17,429 nt of DNA. Source: an uncultured Blautia sp. (GTDB lineage: Bacteria > Bacillota > Clostridia > Lachnospirales > Lachnospiraceae). Positions 6,191 through 13,450 of this stretch are shown here, piece after piece. The position numbers were made by a program, and so were the translations under genes. The notes below the pieces were generated by a model. The model did no database searches, was not told the DNA's origin, and saw nothing but the letters and a program-made list of their open reading frames with translations. Each line of letters starts with the position of its first letter. Position 1 is the first letter of the stretch. The stretch lies in assembly GCA_934394545.1 (NCBI GenBank), contig CAKRRG010000058.1, forward strand, positions 1 to 17,429. The letters are read 5' to 3'.

Positions 6191-7132
6191 TCAATCTATT
6201 AATTGCTGCTCTGCAAACAAACTATCCACAACAGATATATATTCGGACAAATGCTGGGATTTTTTGATTTTCTTGGCATACTTCCCATAGTTTGTAAAAT
6301 TAACAGCCATATAACTCCATAATTCTTTCATGCGGAACAGCACATTCCGCTCACCAGAAAGAAGTTCCTGATATTCTTCGAAAAGACAGTCATGGAATTC
6401 CCTTAATGTCTTTTTATCCTGACGAGTGCCCTCCCGGATCTCCGTTACCAGGCCCGGGTTGGTGATCAGTCCTCTTCCATACATGAAGCAGTCCGTGTCC
6501 GGAAAACGCTCTGTAATCCGCTTATAGTCAGCTACAGAAAACAGATTGCCATTATAACAAAGAGGCATTTTCAGGCGGTTTACAGCTTTCTCATAAGCTC
6601 CAAGCCGCGGTACTCCGCGATACATATCCATCTGGATCCTTGGATGGATGATCAGTTCATGAATGGGATATTTCTCATAAATGTCCAGCAGATAATCCCA
6701 GTCTTCTTCATAGTGAGTTCCGATTCGGGTCTTTATGGAAATCTTCATATCCAGTTCGGAAAAGATTTGATCCAGGAACTGATCCAGCTTCTTGGGTTCT
6801 GCCAGAAATCCGGCACCTTTGCCTTTCGCGGTAACGGTTCCTGATGGACAGCCAAGATTCAGATTTACTTCCTGATGTCCGTAATCATCCTTCAAAAGCT
6901 GGGCTGTACGGATAAAATCATCTGCATTGCAGGTCAGAATCTGGGGAACCACATACATCCCCTCATTCCGCTCCGGCGATACTTCGCAAATTTCCTGGAA
7001 ACTAAGATTCTTCTTCGGCTTGGCAGAAATAAACGGGGTAAAATATTTATCCATGGGATGATAAAACCGGTGATAGACCCGGCGGTATACAAAGTTGGTC
7101 ACTCCCTCCATGGGAGCCATGTAGTCTTTCAT
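6191..7132 (-). CDS. tRNA-dihydrouridine synthase family protein
   Basis: This 313-residue FMN enzyme reduces uridine to dihydrouridine in tRNA D-loops. The start of the barrel carries YMAPMEGVTN (4-13). The catalytic Cys is C95 in NLGCPSGTV (92-100), followed by the family's KGxGAGFL (105-110). Further flavin and RNA contacts are visible: K134 in SIKTRIG, H163 and R165 in IIHPRIQ, and the phosphate-binding turn at MYGRGLITNPGL near residue 220. The ATG at 7132-7130 has GAGGA 5 nt upstream. Its own promoter lies at 7211-7239. It is divergent from the aminotransferase and leads into the DUF2284 gene. Which uridine it modifies cannot be told. Confidence 0.92.
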   Translation of the reverse strand: MKDYMAPMEGVTNFVYRRVYHRFYHPMDKYFTPFISAKPKKNLSFQEICEVSPERNEGMYVVPQILTCNADDFIRTAQLLKDDYGHQEVNLNLGCPSGTVTAKGKGAGFLAEPKKLDQFLDQIFSELDMKISIKTRIGTHYEEDWDYLLDIYEKYPIHELIIHPRIQMDMYRGVPRLGAYEKAVNRLKMPLCYNGNLFSVADYKRITERFPDTDCFMYGRGLITNPGLVTEIREGTRQDKKTLREFHDCLFEEYQELLSGERNVLFRMKELWSYMAVNFTNYGKYAKKIKKSQHLSEYISVVDSLFAEQQLID

Positions 7133-7210
7133 TTCATTCCTCGCATGTCTGTTTTATTGAAACCAAAGGTGAACGTATTTCCTCTTTCCTCCCTTGGTTT
7201 GATATAGCCA

Positions 7211-7239
7211 ATTATACACGCTTCTCTATTTTTAGACAA
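7211..7239 (-). promoter_or_regulatory. Sigma-A-type promoter for the dihydrouridine synthase operon
   Basis: On the minus strand TTGTCT (7239-7234) is followed after 17 nt by a perfect TATAAT (7216-7211). The leader to the ATG is about 70 nt. It contains a loose inverted repeat, AAACCAA near 7196-7202 with TTGGTTT near 7160-7166, that could form a hairpin. Confidence 0.7.
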
Positions 7240-7271
7240 TGCCTACTTGATCGTCCTATATTATTTTTATC

Positions 7272-7301
7272 TTGCACTCTGTTATGGTACTGTGATAAAA
7301 T
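7272..7301 (+). promoter_or_regulatory. Sigma-A-type extended promoter for the aminotransferase
   Basis: TTGCAC (7272-7277) is followed after 18 nt by TAAAAT (7296-7301), with a TG one base upstream of the -10 box (7293-7294), which gives an extended -10. Transcription should start near 7308, so the palindromic repeat at 7311 would lie at the very start of the mRNA. Confidence 0.6.
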
Positions 7302-7310
7302 ATGGAATGT

Positions 7311-7347
7311 TACCAGGGTCAAAAGGTCAAAAAACCTTTTGGTTTGA
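7311..7347 (+). repeat. Degenerate copy of a palindromic repeat in the aminotransferase leader
   Basis: The first 23 bases are identical to those of the element at 9222, beginning TACCAGGGTCAAAAGG; the second arm has drifted. What is left can still fold as CAAAAGGT (7320-7327) with ACCTTTTG (7334-7341) and a 6-nt loop. It lies at the 5' end of the predicted aminotransferase mRNA. Confidence 0.65.
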
Positions 7348-7376
7348 TATTTTGAGAGAAAGAAGGCTTACTTACG

Positions 7377-8534
7377 ATGAACTTTTCCAAAAGACTGGAT
7401 TTATTTGGAGATGAAATTTTTGCCGCACTGAATGAAAGGCGGCTTGAACTTGAGAAACAGGGAAAGAAAATCTACAACATGAGTGTGGGAACGCCGGATT
7501 TCCATACGCCGGAGCACATTAAGAGGGCTCTTATGGAAGCCGCCGCTGACGATCAGAACTGGCGCTATAGTCTCCGCGACCTGCCGGAACTTTTGGATGC
7601 AGTCTGTGCATATTACAAGAAACGATTTGGTGTGAAAATCACACCGGATATGGTCATGTCCGTTTACGGCAGCCAGGAAGGTATGGGACATCTTGGCATG
7701 ACCTTATGTGACGAAGGAGATGTGGTTCTTCTTCCAGATCCATGCTACCCGGTTTTCGCTGCAGGAAGCAAGCTCGGCGGCGCAGTTCCTTACTACTATC
7801 CCCTTGTAGCAGAGCATGATTTCCTGCCATATGTAAAAGATATTCCAGAGGATGTAGCGCGCAAGGCCCGCTATATGGTAGTTTCACTTCCATCCAACCC
7901 GGTAGGCAGCATAGCCACTCCAGGACTTTATGAAGAGATTGTTGCATTTGCAAAAAAATACGATATTTTAATTATCCACGATAACGCTTACAGTGACATT
8001 ATCTTTGATGGCGTGGAAGGTGGAAGCTTTCTTGCCACTCCTGGTGCACGGGAAGTTGGAGTTGAATTTTTCAGTCTTTCCAAATCCTTTAACGTAACCG
8101 GTGCCAGAATCAGTTTCCTTATCGGAAATCCTGAGATCATCTCTGCACTTAAGAAGCTTCGCAGCCAAATCGACTTTGGTATGTTCCTGCCGATCCAGAA
8201 AGCCGCAATTGCAGCGCTTGAGGGACCTCTTGACAGCGTTAAAGAACAGTGCAGACAGTACCAGGCCCGCCGTGACGCTCTTTGTGACGGACTTGCTTCC
8301 ATCGGTTGGGAAAAGCCAAACGGCAAAGGAACGATGTTCGTATGGGCAAAGATTCCGGGAGAACGCACAGACAGCATGGCATTCTGCTTAGAATTGATGG
8401 AAAAAGCCGGTGTCATCGTGACTCCCGGTGCAAGCTTTGGTCCTCACGGGGAAGGATATGTGCGCTTCGCGCTGGTACTTCCGCCTGAGAAAATCAAAGA
8501 AGCTGTGGAATCCATCCGCACAAGTGGGATTTAA
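7377..8534 (+). CDS. PLP-dependent class I/II aminotransferase (DapL/AspC-like)
   Basis: This is a 385-residue fold-type I transaminase that transfers an amino group between an amino acid and a 2-oxoacid. The Schiff-base lysine is K236 in SLSKSFNVTGARI. Other family landmarks are YGSQEG (97-102) for the cofactor phosphate, SNPVG (173-177), D202 in HDNAYSD, R244, and the C-terminal carboxylate-binding R363 in YVRFALVLPPE. The order and motifs resemble LL-diaminopimelate aminotransferases and alanine/aspartate aminotransferases; the substrate cannot be fixed from sequence. The ATG at 7377 is preceded by AGAAGG at a longish spacing of about 11 nt. It is the only plus-strand gene, standing alone and convergent with rlmH. 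Its stop codon is the first triplet of a large inverted-repeat structure. No plus-strand U-tract terminator is visible. Confidence 0.9.
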   Translation: MNFSKRLDLFGDEIFAALNERRLELEKQGKKIYNMSVGTPDFHTPEHIKRALMEAAADDQNWRYSLRDLPELLDAVCAYYKKRFGVKITPDMVMSVYGSQEGMGHLGMTLCDEGDVVLLPDPCYPVFAAGSKLGGAVPYYYPLVAEHDFLPYVKDIPEDVARKARYMVVSLPSNPVGSIATPGLYEEIVAFAKKYDILIIHDNAYSDIIFDGVEGGSFLATPGAREVGVEFFSLSKSFNVTGARISFLIGNPEIISALKKLRSQIDFGMFLPIQKAAIAALEGPLDSVKEQCRQYQARRDALCDGLASIGWEKPNGKGTMFVWAKIPGERTDSMAFCLELMEKAGVIVTPGASFGPHGEGYVRFALVLPPEKIKEAVESIRTSGI

Positions 8535-8652
8535 CCGAATCAAGCAAGTCCCCTGTTGGGGTTGCGCAAAGCAATAAGCAGTGGATTGGGACTTGCTTGT
8601 ATCAGGAGTGGTGCAAGCCACTCCTGATAAGCTGCGAAGCAGCATTCGGTTA
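8532..8652 (+). repeat. Near-perfect four-way-junction inverted-repeat element
   Basis: Four helices follow each other with almost no unpaired base. The outer stem is TAACCGAAT with ATTCGGTTA (8532-8540 with 8644-8652). Arm 1 is CAAGCAAGTCCC with GGGACTTGCTTG (8541-8552 with 8588-8599). Arm 2 is TATCAGGAGTGG with CCACTCCTGATA (8600-8611 with 8618-8629). Arm 3 is GCTGC-GAA-GCAGC (8631-8643). Only base 8630 lies free at the junction. The 35-nt loop of arm 1 has a further small stem, TTGC with GCAA. The outer stem includes the aminotransferase stop codon. It could be a dispersed palindromic repeat, a small mobile-element remnant or a structured 3' UTR. It lacks tRNA hallmarks. Confidence 0.7.
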
Positions 8653-8665
8653 TGAGCAAGTAGCG

Positions 8666-8688
8666 AAGCGGATTGCGAATATCCGCTT
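8666..8688. repeat. Palindromic hairpin next to the four-way element
   Basis: AAGCGGAT (8666-8673) pairs perfectly with ATCCGCTT (8681-8688) across a 7-nt loop. It lies between the four-way element and the rlmH terminator, and may be part of the same dispersed repeat. No T tract follows on the plus strand. Confidence 0.5.
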
Positions 8689-8690
8689 GT

Positions 8691-8736
8691 CCAAAAAAAA
8701 TCATGAGCCTTATCATTTATGATAAGGCTCATGATT
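8691..8736 (-). terminator. Terminator of rlmH, stem overlapping its last codons
   Basis: On the minus strand AATCATGAGCCTTATC (8736-8721) pairs perfectly over 16 bp with GATAAGGCTCATGATT (8714-8699), with one further A-T pair next to the loop, and runs straight into a T tract (8701-8693). The 5' arm lies within the coding end of rlmH and the stop codon is at the loop and 3' arm. There is no T tract on the plus strand, so it acts in one direction. Confidence 0.85.
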
Positions 8737-9192
8737 CATAATCCGATACCCTCTGTAAATCTGTTCCAGCAGAATCATCTGCATCAGCTGGTGGGGAAAG
8801 GTCATTCTAGAAAAACTGAGCTTGTAATCTGCCCGTTTCAGAACAGCATCCGAAAGCCCAAGTGATCCGCCGATCACAAAGGCGAGACTGCTCTTACCCT
8901 GGACTCCCAGTCTGGCAATTAAATCAGAAAGCTCTACAGAATCCAGCATTTTGCCTTCTATGGCAAGCGCAATCACGTAATCTGTGTCACGGATATTGCT
9001 AAGGAGCCTGTTTCCTTCTGTTTCCTTAATCTGACGGTTCAAGGCATCAGAAGCCTTATCCGGAGTCTTCTCGTCCGGAACCTGGATAAAATTCAGCTTA
9101 CAATAACGGCTGAGACGCTTGGAATACTCTGCGATTCCATCATTTAAATATTTTTCTTTTATTTTACCAACTGTGATAATTCGAATTTCCAT
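8713..9192 (-). CDS. rlmH: 23S rRNA pseudouridine-1915 N3-methyltransferase RlmH
   Basis: This 159-residue SPOUT-class enzyme methylates pseudouridine 1915 in helix 69 of 23S rRNA on the assembled ribosome, using S-adenosylmethionine. The length fits the family. The trefoil-knot cofactor site is seen as [11 protein letters not shown] (105-115), followed by [12 protein letters not shown] (125-136), and the conserved C-terminal tail ends in PYHK (156-159). The N-terminus [15 protein letters not shown] is typical. The ATG at 9192-9190 has AGGA about 8 nt upstream. It follows the Dabb gene by 73 nt; a large palindrome fills that gap but has no U tract, so co-transcription with the ftsK operon is possible. 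Confidence 0.96.
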   Translation of the reverse strand: MEIRIITVGKIKEKYLNDGIAEYSKRLSRYCKLNFIQVPDEKTPDKASDALNRQIKETEGNRLLSNIRDTDYVIALAIEGKMLDSVELSDLIARLGVQGKSSLAFVIGGSLGLSDAVLKRADYKLSFSRMTFPHQLMQMILLEQIYRGYRIMNHEPYHK

Positions 9193-9218
9193 TTCTTATT
9201 CCTGACTCCATTACATGA

Positions 9219-9264
9219 TGATACCAGGGTCAAAAGGTCAAAAAGCCTTTTGACCCTGGTATCA
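9219..9264. repeat. Perfect 19-bp palindromic repeat (REP-like)
   Basis: TGATACCAGGGTCAAAAGG (9219-9237) and its exact reverse complement (9246-9264) flank an 8-nt loop, TCAAAAAG. It starts 1 nt after the Dabb stop codon and ends 26 nt before rlmH. A degenerate copy lies at 7311-7347. There is no T tract on either side, so it is not a standard terminator; a REP-type dispersed element is the likelier reading. In RNA it could protect the upstream message from 3' decay. Confidence 0.75.
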
Positions 9265-9265
9265 A

Positions 9266-9568
9266 TTACATCTCATAGTCCATAGCAACACGATCACACA
9301 CATTTGGTCTTACGTATGTGTCTGCAACATGAACATGAGCAGGGTTCACTGCGTAAGCAGCCAGTGCCTCTGCATTTTCCAGTTCTGTGATCAAACATAA
9401 ATCACGGGTACTGGATGGCAGCAATTCTGTCCTAACTTCCGCTTTCAAAAGTCCGGGGACAACGCCTACAAGCCCCTCTAAATGCTCTTTGATCTGCGCT
9501 TTCAGTTCTGGTTTCTTTTCCTCTGGGATCTCATTCTTAAAAGACCACATTACAATATGCTTTACCAT
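9266..9568 (-). CDS. Dabb (stress-responsive A/B barrel) domain protein
   Basis: This 100-residue protein is a single Dabb domain, a dimeric alpha/beta barrel. The family start is clear, with KHIVMWSFK (3-11), then a helix rich in Glu and Lys (16-35), and the closing AAYAVNPAHVHVADTYVRP (70-88). The function of bacterial stand-alone Dabb proteins is mostly unknown; some are enzymes and some are stress-induced. AGGAGG lies about 8 nt before the ATG at 9568-9566. It starts 19 nt after ftsK and is probably the last gene of the uppP-ftsK transcript before the palindrome. No link to DNA translocation is evident beyond that. Confidence 0.88.
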   Translation of the reverse strand: MVKHIVMWSFKNEIPEEKKPELKAQIKEHLEGLVGVVPGLLKAEVRTELLPSSTRDLCLITELENAEALAAYAVNPAHVHVADTYVRPNVCDRVAMDYEM

Positions 9569-9587
9569 TTATTTATCCTCCTATTTC

Positions 9588-12359
9588 TTACGGATGTTCC
9601 TCCAGATAGGTCTGGAATTCATCCATAGACATCAGTACCTTACGGGGCTTGGTACCTTCTTCCGGCCCCACTACCCCTGCATCGCAAAGCTGATCCATAA
9701 TTCTGGCAGCACGGTTAAATCCTATCTTATACATTCTCTGAAGCATTCCGATAGAAGCTTTCTCCTTCTCGATAATAAATCTTCCTGCCTGCTGGAAATA
9801 CACATCCCGGTCATCTCCGCCAGAGCTTCCTCCTGCTGTAAGAACTGCGTTATTCATTTGCTGTTCTATCTTATTATCGTAATCCGTCCTTGGATTCTTA
9901 TCTGCAAGAAAATCTACAATGCTGCTGACTTCATCGTCTGATACAAAAGCACCCTGCAGTCTGGCAGGCTTCTGATACCCCTGTGGATAAAACAGCATAT
10001 CTCCCTTACCCAGCAGCTTCTCAGCTCCATTCATGTCCAAAATGGTTCTGGAATCCACACCGGAGGTAACCGCAAATGCAATCCTGGATGGCATATTTGC
10101 TTTAATAAGACCGGTAATAACATTAACAGAAGGTCTCTGTGTCGCGATTACCAGATGAATCCCTGCTGCACGTGCCAGCTGTGCCAGACGGCAGATGGCA
10201 TCCTCTACCTCTCCAGGTGCAACCATCATAAGGTCTGCAAGCTCGTCAACGATGATAACGATCTGGCACATTTTCTCCGGTGGTTGTTCTCCCTCTGGAA
10301 ATTTCATTTTCTCAATTTTGCGATTATACTCTTCAAGATTTCGAACTCCGTATTCTGCAAAGGTATTATAACGGTTACTCATTTCGCTTACCGCCCAGTT
10401 CAAAGCACCGGCAGCCTTCTTTGGGTCTGTGACAACCGGAATGAACAAATGAGGGATTCCATTATAAACACTAAGCTCTACTACCTTCGGATCGATCATG
10501 ATCAGCTTCACTTCGTCCGGTTTGGCTTTATATAAAATACTGATAATAAGCGTATTGATACAAACGGATTTACCAGAGCCCGTGGAACCTGCGATCAGAA
10601 GATGGGGCATTTTGGCAATATCTGCCACAACTGTCTTACCTTCAATATCCTTACCAGCTGCAAAAGACAGCTTCGACTTGGCATTTATAAATTCAGGTGA
10701 CTGGATCAGGTCACGGAGCATAACCGGACTATTCTCTTTATTGGGAACCTCGATTCCCACAGCAGCTTTGCCTGGAATAGGCGCTTCAATACGGATATCC
10801 GGCGCTGCAAGATTTAACTTGATATCATCAGAAAGACCTACGATCTTACTTACCTTCACACCCATTTCCGGCTGAAGCTCATATCTGGTGACAGTAGGAC
10901 CACAGCTTACATTCGTAACCTTGGCATTTACTCCAAAGTTATAAAGGATTTCCTGAAGCTTCTGTGCCGTCTTACGAAGATGAGAATCAGAATCTCCCTG
11001 GGATTTGCCGCTGCCCCGCTTCAGAAGATTTACAGACGGAAACTGATATTCCTTTTTCACAACCGCTTCCTGATTGTTGATTTCATGCTGGATATTTACA
11101 ATTCCATCTGCAATTTCCTGTTTAGACGACTTGGGATTCTTAGCCTTCTGCACGGTTGCCATAGCTTCGTTAAAATCCACACCGTCATAACTGTTCTCAT
11201 TCTCTTGCACAAAATTGTCTTCCGTCTCATTCTGTACAGATTCAGAAGCAATCGGTTCCGAATGTACCGGTTCCGGTCTGTGGATGGCAAACTGGAGCTG
11301 CGTTTCCTCATGAATATCCCCATCGTCTACCGTCAGATCATCTTCGTTATCTTCATAATTCTCTATATTCTCTGGATTCATAGCATTTTCCGGATTCAGG
11401 GGAAACTTCTGCTTCTGTCCTTCATCCGTATTTCTGTCTCCAAACAGATCCGTTCCGGTGAGAAATCCCTGGGAAGACTGACTATCCCCTCTTCTCCTGC
11501 GCTGCTGGTTATCGGATTTCTGACCTTTTTTTGCTTGCTTTTTACCAAAGAAAGAGCGTTCTTCTGTATTCTCTTCCTCTTCTTGTTCGAAGCCTTCCTC
11601 AGCCAGAGCAGCCTCCAGCTCCTGCATTCTCTTCTCACGACGTTCCTGTGCAGCCATCTGGCGCTGCTGCGCCTTCAGCTGCTTCTTAAGCTTACGTTCC
11701 GGTGCACCTTCCTGATAAAGGGCTTTCTGTCCTTTTATAGACTCCAGGATCTGATCATATACGTGATACAAAAATCCAAGGAAAGAATGCTGTGTGATCA
11801 GGATCAGACATACCAGGATCACCAGTACAATGATCACATAAGCTCCAATTGTTCCAAAAGCAGAAATTGTAGAAATACAAATAGCTCCGCCAACTGCACC
11901 ACCACCAGTACGATACTCGGAACTGGTCCTATAATATTCCAGAAGAGTGGTACGTTCCTGATATCCTTCTGTAAAAAGCTGCGCAAGGCCACAAAAGACA
12001 AAAAACAGGACCGTTGCAGCTGCTGTTTTCTTATAGGCCAGTACATTTCCTTTATTGGAAATCAAAAATGCTGCCATAATAAATAATGCAATCGGAAAAA
12101 CATAAGCCATCAATCCCAGAAGTCCCATCAGAACCTTGCTGATACTTCCACCTACACTGCCTCCCAGACCTACGCAGCTTACCATAAGAATAATTGCCGC
12201 TGCCATAAGCGCCAGAAGTATGATCTCTGTCTGGAAACCATTGGAAATGGACTGCTTCCCCGCTGTATTCTTCTTAGCCTTCGTACGTCCGGAGGTCTTT
12301 TTCTTTCCGGATGTACGGCCTTTTGTTGTTGATTTCTTCGGCGTATTAGACGCTGCCAT
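9588..12359 (-). CDS. ftsK: DNA translocase FtsK/SpoIIIE
   Basis: This 923-residue hexameric motor pumps chromosomal DNA through the division or sporulation septum. The N-terminal tail (1-42) is basic. About four membrane segments follow (44-62, 76-100, 112-130, 170-190), then a long charged linker (about 205-440). The motor has Walker A GSTGSGKS (591-598) and Walker B VIIVDELADL (701-710), with IATQRPSVNVITG (738-750) after it. The C-terminal gamma winged helix that reads orientation sequences spans about 853-922. The ATG at 12359-12357 has AGGGGG 7 to 8 nt upstream; an ATG 4 nt earlier is out of frame. It follows uppP by 17 nt. In Bacillus the gene neighbours tepA; here tepA is separated from it by nfnAB and uppP. 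Whether it acts as vegetative FtsK or SpoIIIE cannot be told. Confidence 0.97.
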   Translation of the reverse strand: MAASNTPKKSTTKGRTSGKKKTSGRTKAKKNTAGKQSISNGFQTEIILLALMAAAIILMVSCVGLGGSVGGSISKVLMGLLGLMAYVFPIALFIMAAFLISNKGNVLAYKKTAAATVLFFVFCGLAQLFTEGYQERTTLLEYYRTSSEYRTGGGAVGGAICISTISAFGTIGAYVIIVLVILVCLILITQHSFLGFLYHVYDQILESIKGQKALYQEGAPERKLKKQLKAQQRQMAAQERREKRMQELEAALAEEGFEQEEEENTEERSFFGKKQAKKGQKSDNQQRRRRGDSQSSQGFLTGTDLFGDRNTDEGQKQKFPLNPENAMNPENIENYEDNEDDLTVDDGDIHEETQLQFAIHRPEPVHSEPIASESVQNETEDNFVQENENSYDGVDFNEAMATVQKAKNPKSSKQEIADGIVNIQHEINNQEAVVKKEYQFPSVNLLKRGSGKSQGDSDSHLRKTAQKLQEILYNFGVNAKVTNVSCGPTVTRYELQPEMGVKVSKIVGLSDDIKLNLAAPDIRIEAPIPGKAAVGIEVPNKENSPVMLRDLIQSPEFINAKSKLSFAAGKDIEGKTVVADIAKMPHLLIAGSTGSGKSVCINTLIISILYKAKPDEVKLIMIDPKVVELSVYNGIPHLFIPVVTDPKKAAGALNWAVSEMSNRYNTFAEYGVRNLEEYNRKIEKMKFPEGEQPPEKMCQIVIIVDELADLMMVAPGEVEDAICRLAQLARAAGIHLVIATQRPSVNVITGLIKANMPSRIAFAVTSGVDSRTILDMNGAEKLLGKGDMLFYPQGYQKPARLQGAFVSDDEVSSIVDFLADKNPRTDYDNKIEQQMNNAVLTAGGSSGGDDRDVYFQQAGRFIIEKEKASIGMLQRMYKIGFNRAARIMDQLCDAGVVGPEEGTKPRKVLMSMDEFQTYLEEHP

Positions 12360-12376
12360 TCATAGTTCCCCCTTCG

Positions 12377-13252
12377 TCAGGCAAAATTACTGATAAGCGC
12401 TATAGCGCCAGCCACAAAGCAATAAAATGCGAAGTAGCGCAGCTTTGTGTGTTGTAAGAGCCGAATCAGATTTCGGATCATAAAATAGCCAACCACTCCT
12501 GACACGATCATGCCAAGTGCATAGGTAAAGCCCAAAGATACTGTCATCTTCGGTGTGGTAAACTGTCCAAGTTCAAGAAAAAGAGAACCCAGAACAGCCG
12601 GAATACTGATCAGATAGGAATACTTCACCGCAAACTTCCTGCTAAAACCACACAGCAGTCCTGCACAGATCGTCATTCCACATCTGGAAATTCCAGGAAA
12701 TACAGAAATCCCCTGACAGATTCCAATCCACATTGCATTGTCATAAGTAACATCCTTCGGTGTCTTAATTCCTCCGATATTACTGAAATCCGTCACAAGA
12801 AGAAAAACACCTGTCACAAGTATACACGCACCGGGAAGAAGCGGCGAAATGGCAGCCCTTGTCACCAATCTTCTGCAGATATACCCTAACAGAGCTGTAG
12901 GAATAAAAGAAACTGTCATAATTGCCGTAAACTTACGATAGGTACCATGTACCACCTTAGCATAGTGAAGATTCTCTCCTGTTCTCCGATTATGAAAGTA
13001 AATATTCACATTACCGATCATATCCATGGTCATACCCAGAAGCTCCTCGCCGATCCTAAGGATATCCTCCTTAAATGCAAAGAAAACCGCTACAAGAGTT
13101 CCCACGTGAAGAAGCACTTCAAATAATACCGCCGTATTCCGGGTGATTCCCATAGCATTCTCAATCGCTGCCAGATGCCCAAAACTGCTCACAGGAAGAA
13201 ATTCTGTAATTCCCTGAACGATTCCTAATAAAATAGCCTGTAAAACTGACAT
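12377..13252 (-). CDS. uppP: Undecaprenyl-diphosphate phosphatase UppP (BacA)
   Basis: This integral membrane enzyme of 291 residues removes a phosphate from undecaprenyl diphosphate, recycling the lipid carrier for peptidoglycan synthesis; extra copies give bacitracin resistance. I chose the ATG at 13252-13250, with AAAGGA about 10 nt upstream; a longer reading needs a TTG start. The catalytic motif is GIVQGITEFLPVSSFGHL (10-27), with E17 and H26. The second motif is PGISRCGMTI (186-195), where the usual SRSG reads SRCG. Many hydrophobic segments span 40-290. It heads the operon with ftsK and has its own promoter at 13312-13340. Confidence 0.95.
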   Translation of the reverse strand: MSVLQAILLGIVQGITEFLPVSSFGHLAAIENAMGITRNTAVLFEVLLHVGTLVAVFFAFKEDILRIGEELLGMTMDMIGNVNIYFHNRRTGENLHYAKVVHGTYRKFTAIMTVSFIPTALLGYICRRLVTRAAISPLLPGACILVTGVFLLVTDFSNIGGIKTPKDVTYDNAMWIGICQGISVFPGISRCGMTICAGLLCGFSRKFAVKYSYLISIPAVLGSLFLELGQFTTPKMTVSLGFTYALGMIVSGVVGYFMIRNLIRLLQHTKLRYFAFYCFVAGAIALISNFA

Positions 13253-13311
13253 AATAAATAATTCCTTTTCTTTGGGATAGGGCAGGCTGCCTGAGCCCAC
13301 CAAGCAGATCA

Positions 13312-13340
13312 ATTATATCATAACTGCGTCAAAGATACAA
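13312..13340 (-). promoter_or_regulatory. Sigma-A-type extended promoter for uppP-ftsK
   Basis: On the minus strand TTGTAT (13340-13335) is followed after 17 nt by TATAAT (13317-13312), with a TG one base upstream of the -10 box (13320-13319). The -35 box is weak, but the perfect extended -10 compensates. It sits just after the nfnB terminator, as expected for a new unit. Confidence 0.65.
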
Positions 13341-13371
13341 CTTTAAATCGAACGACTGTTTTGCAGCAAAG

Positions 13372-13411
13372 AAAAAACCGCCTGATCTTCCAAAACAGGA
13401 AGACCAGACGG
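13372..13411 (-). terminator. Terminator of the nfnA-nfnB operon
   Basis: On the minus strand CCGTCTGGTCTTCC (13411-13398) pairs with GGAAGATCAGGCGG (13391-13378) over 14 bp, two of them G-U, with a 6-nt loop. It is followed by TTTTTTC (13377-13371). It lies 40 nt after the nfnB stop. Confidence 0.88.
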
Positions 13412-13450
13412 GAAAATCACTCTGTCTACTTCTCAGTAAAAAAGTGCTTA

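Noticed and set aside
8532..8652. tRNA or tmRNA-like cloverleaf
   Set aside because: The arms are too long, there is no T-loop GTTCGA-type sequence, no 7-bp acceptor with CCA, and the outer stem includes the stop codon of a protein gene.
8535..8690. Plus-strand intrinsic terminator for the aminotransferase
   Set aside because: None of the stems is followed by a T tract on the plus strand; the only T tract here belongs to the minus-strand rlmH terminator.
10980..12086. Long open frame on the plus strand (368 codons) opposite ftsK
   Set aside because: It mirrors the membrane and linker part of ftsK; its Leu/Phe/Arg-rich content is the expected shadow, and it has no convincing ribosome site.
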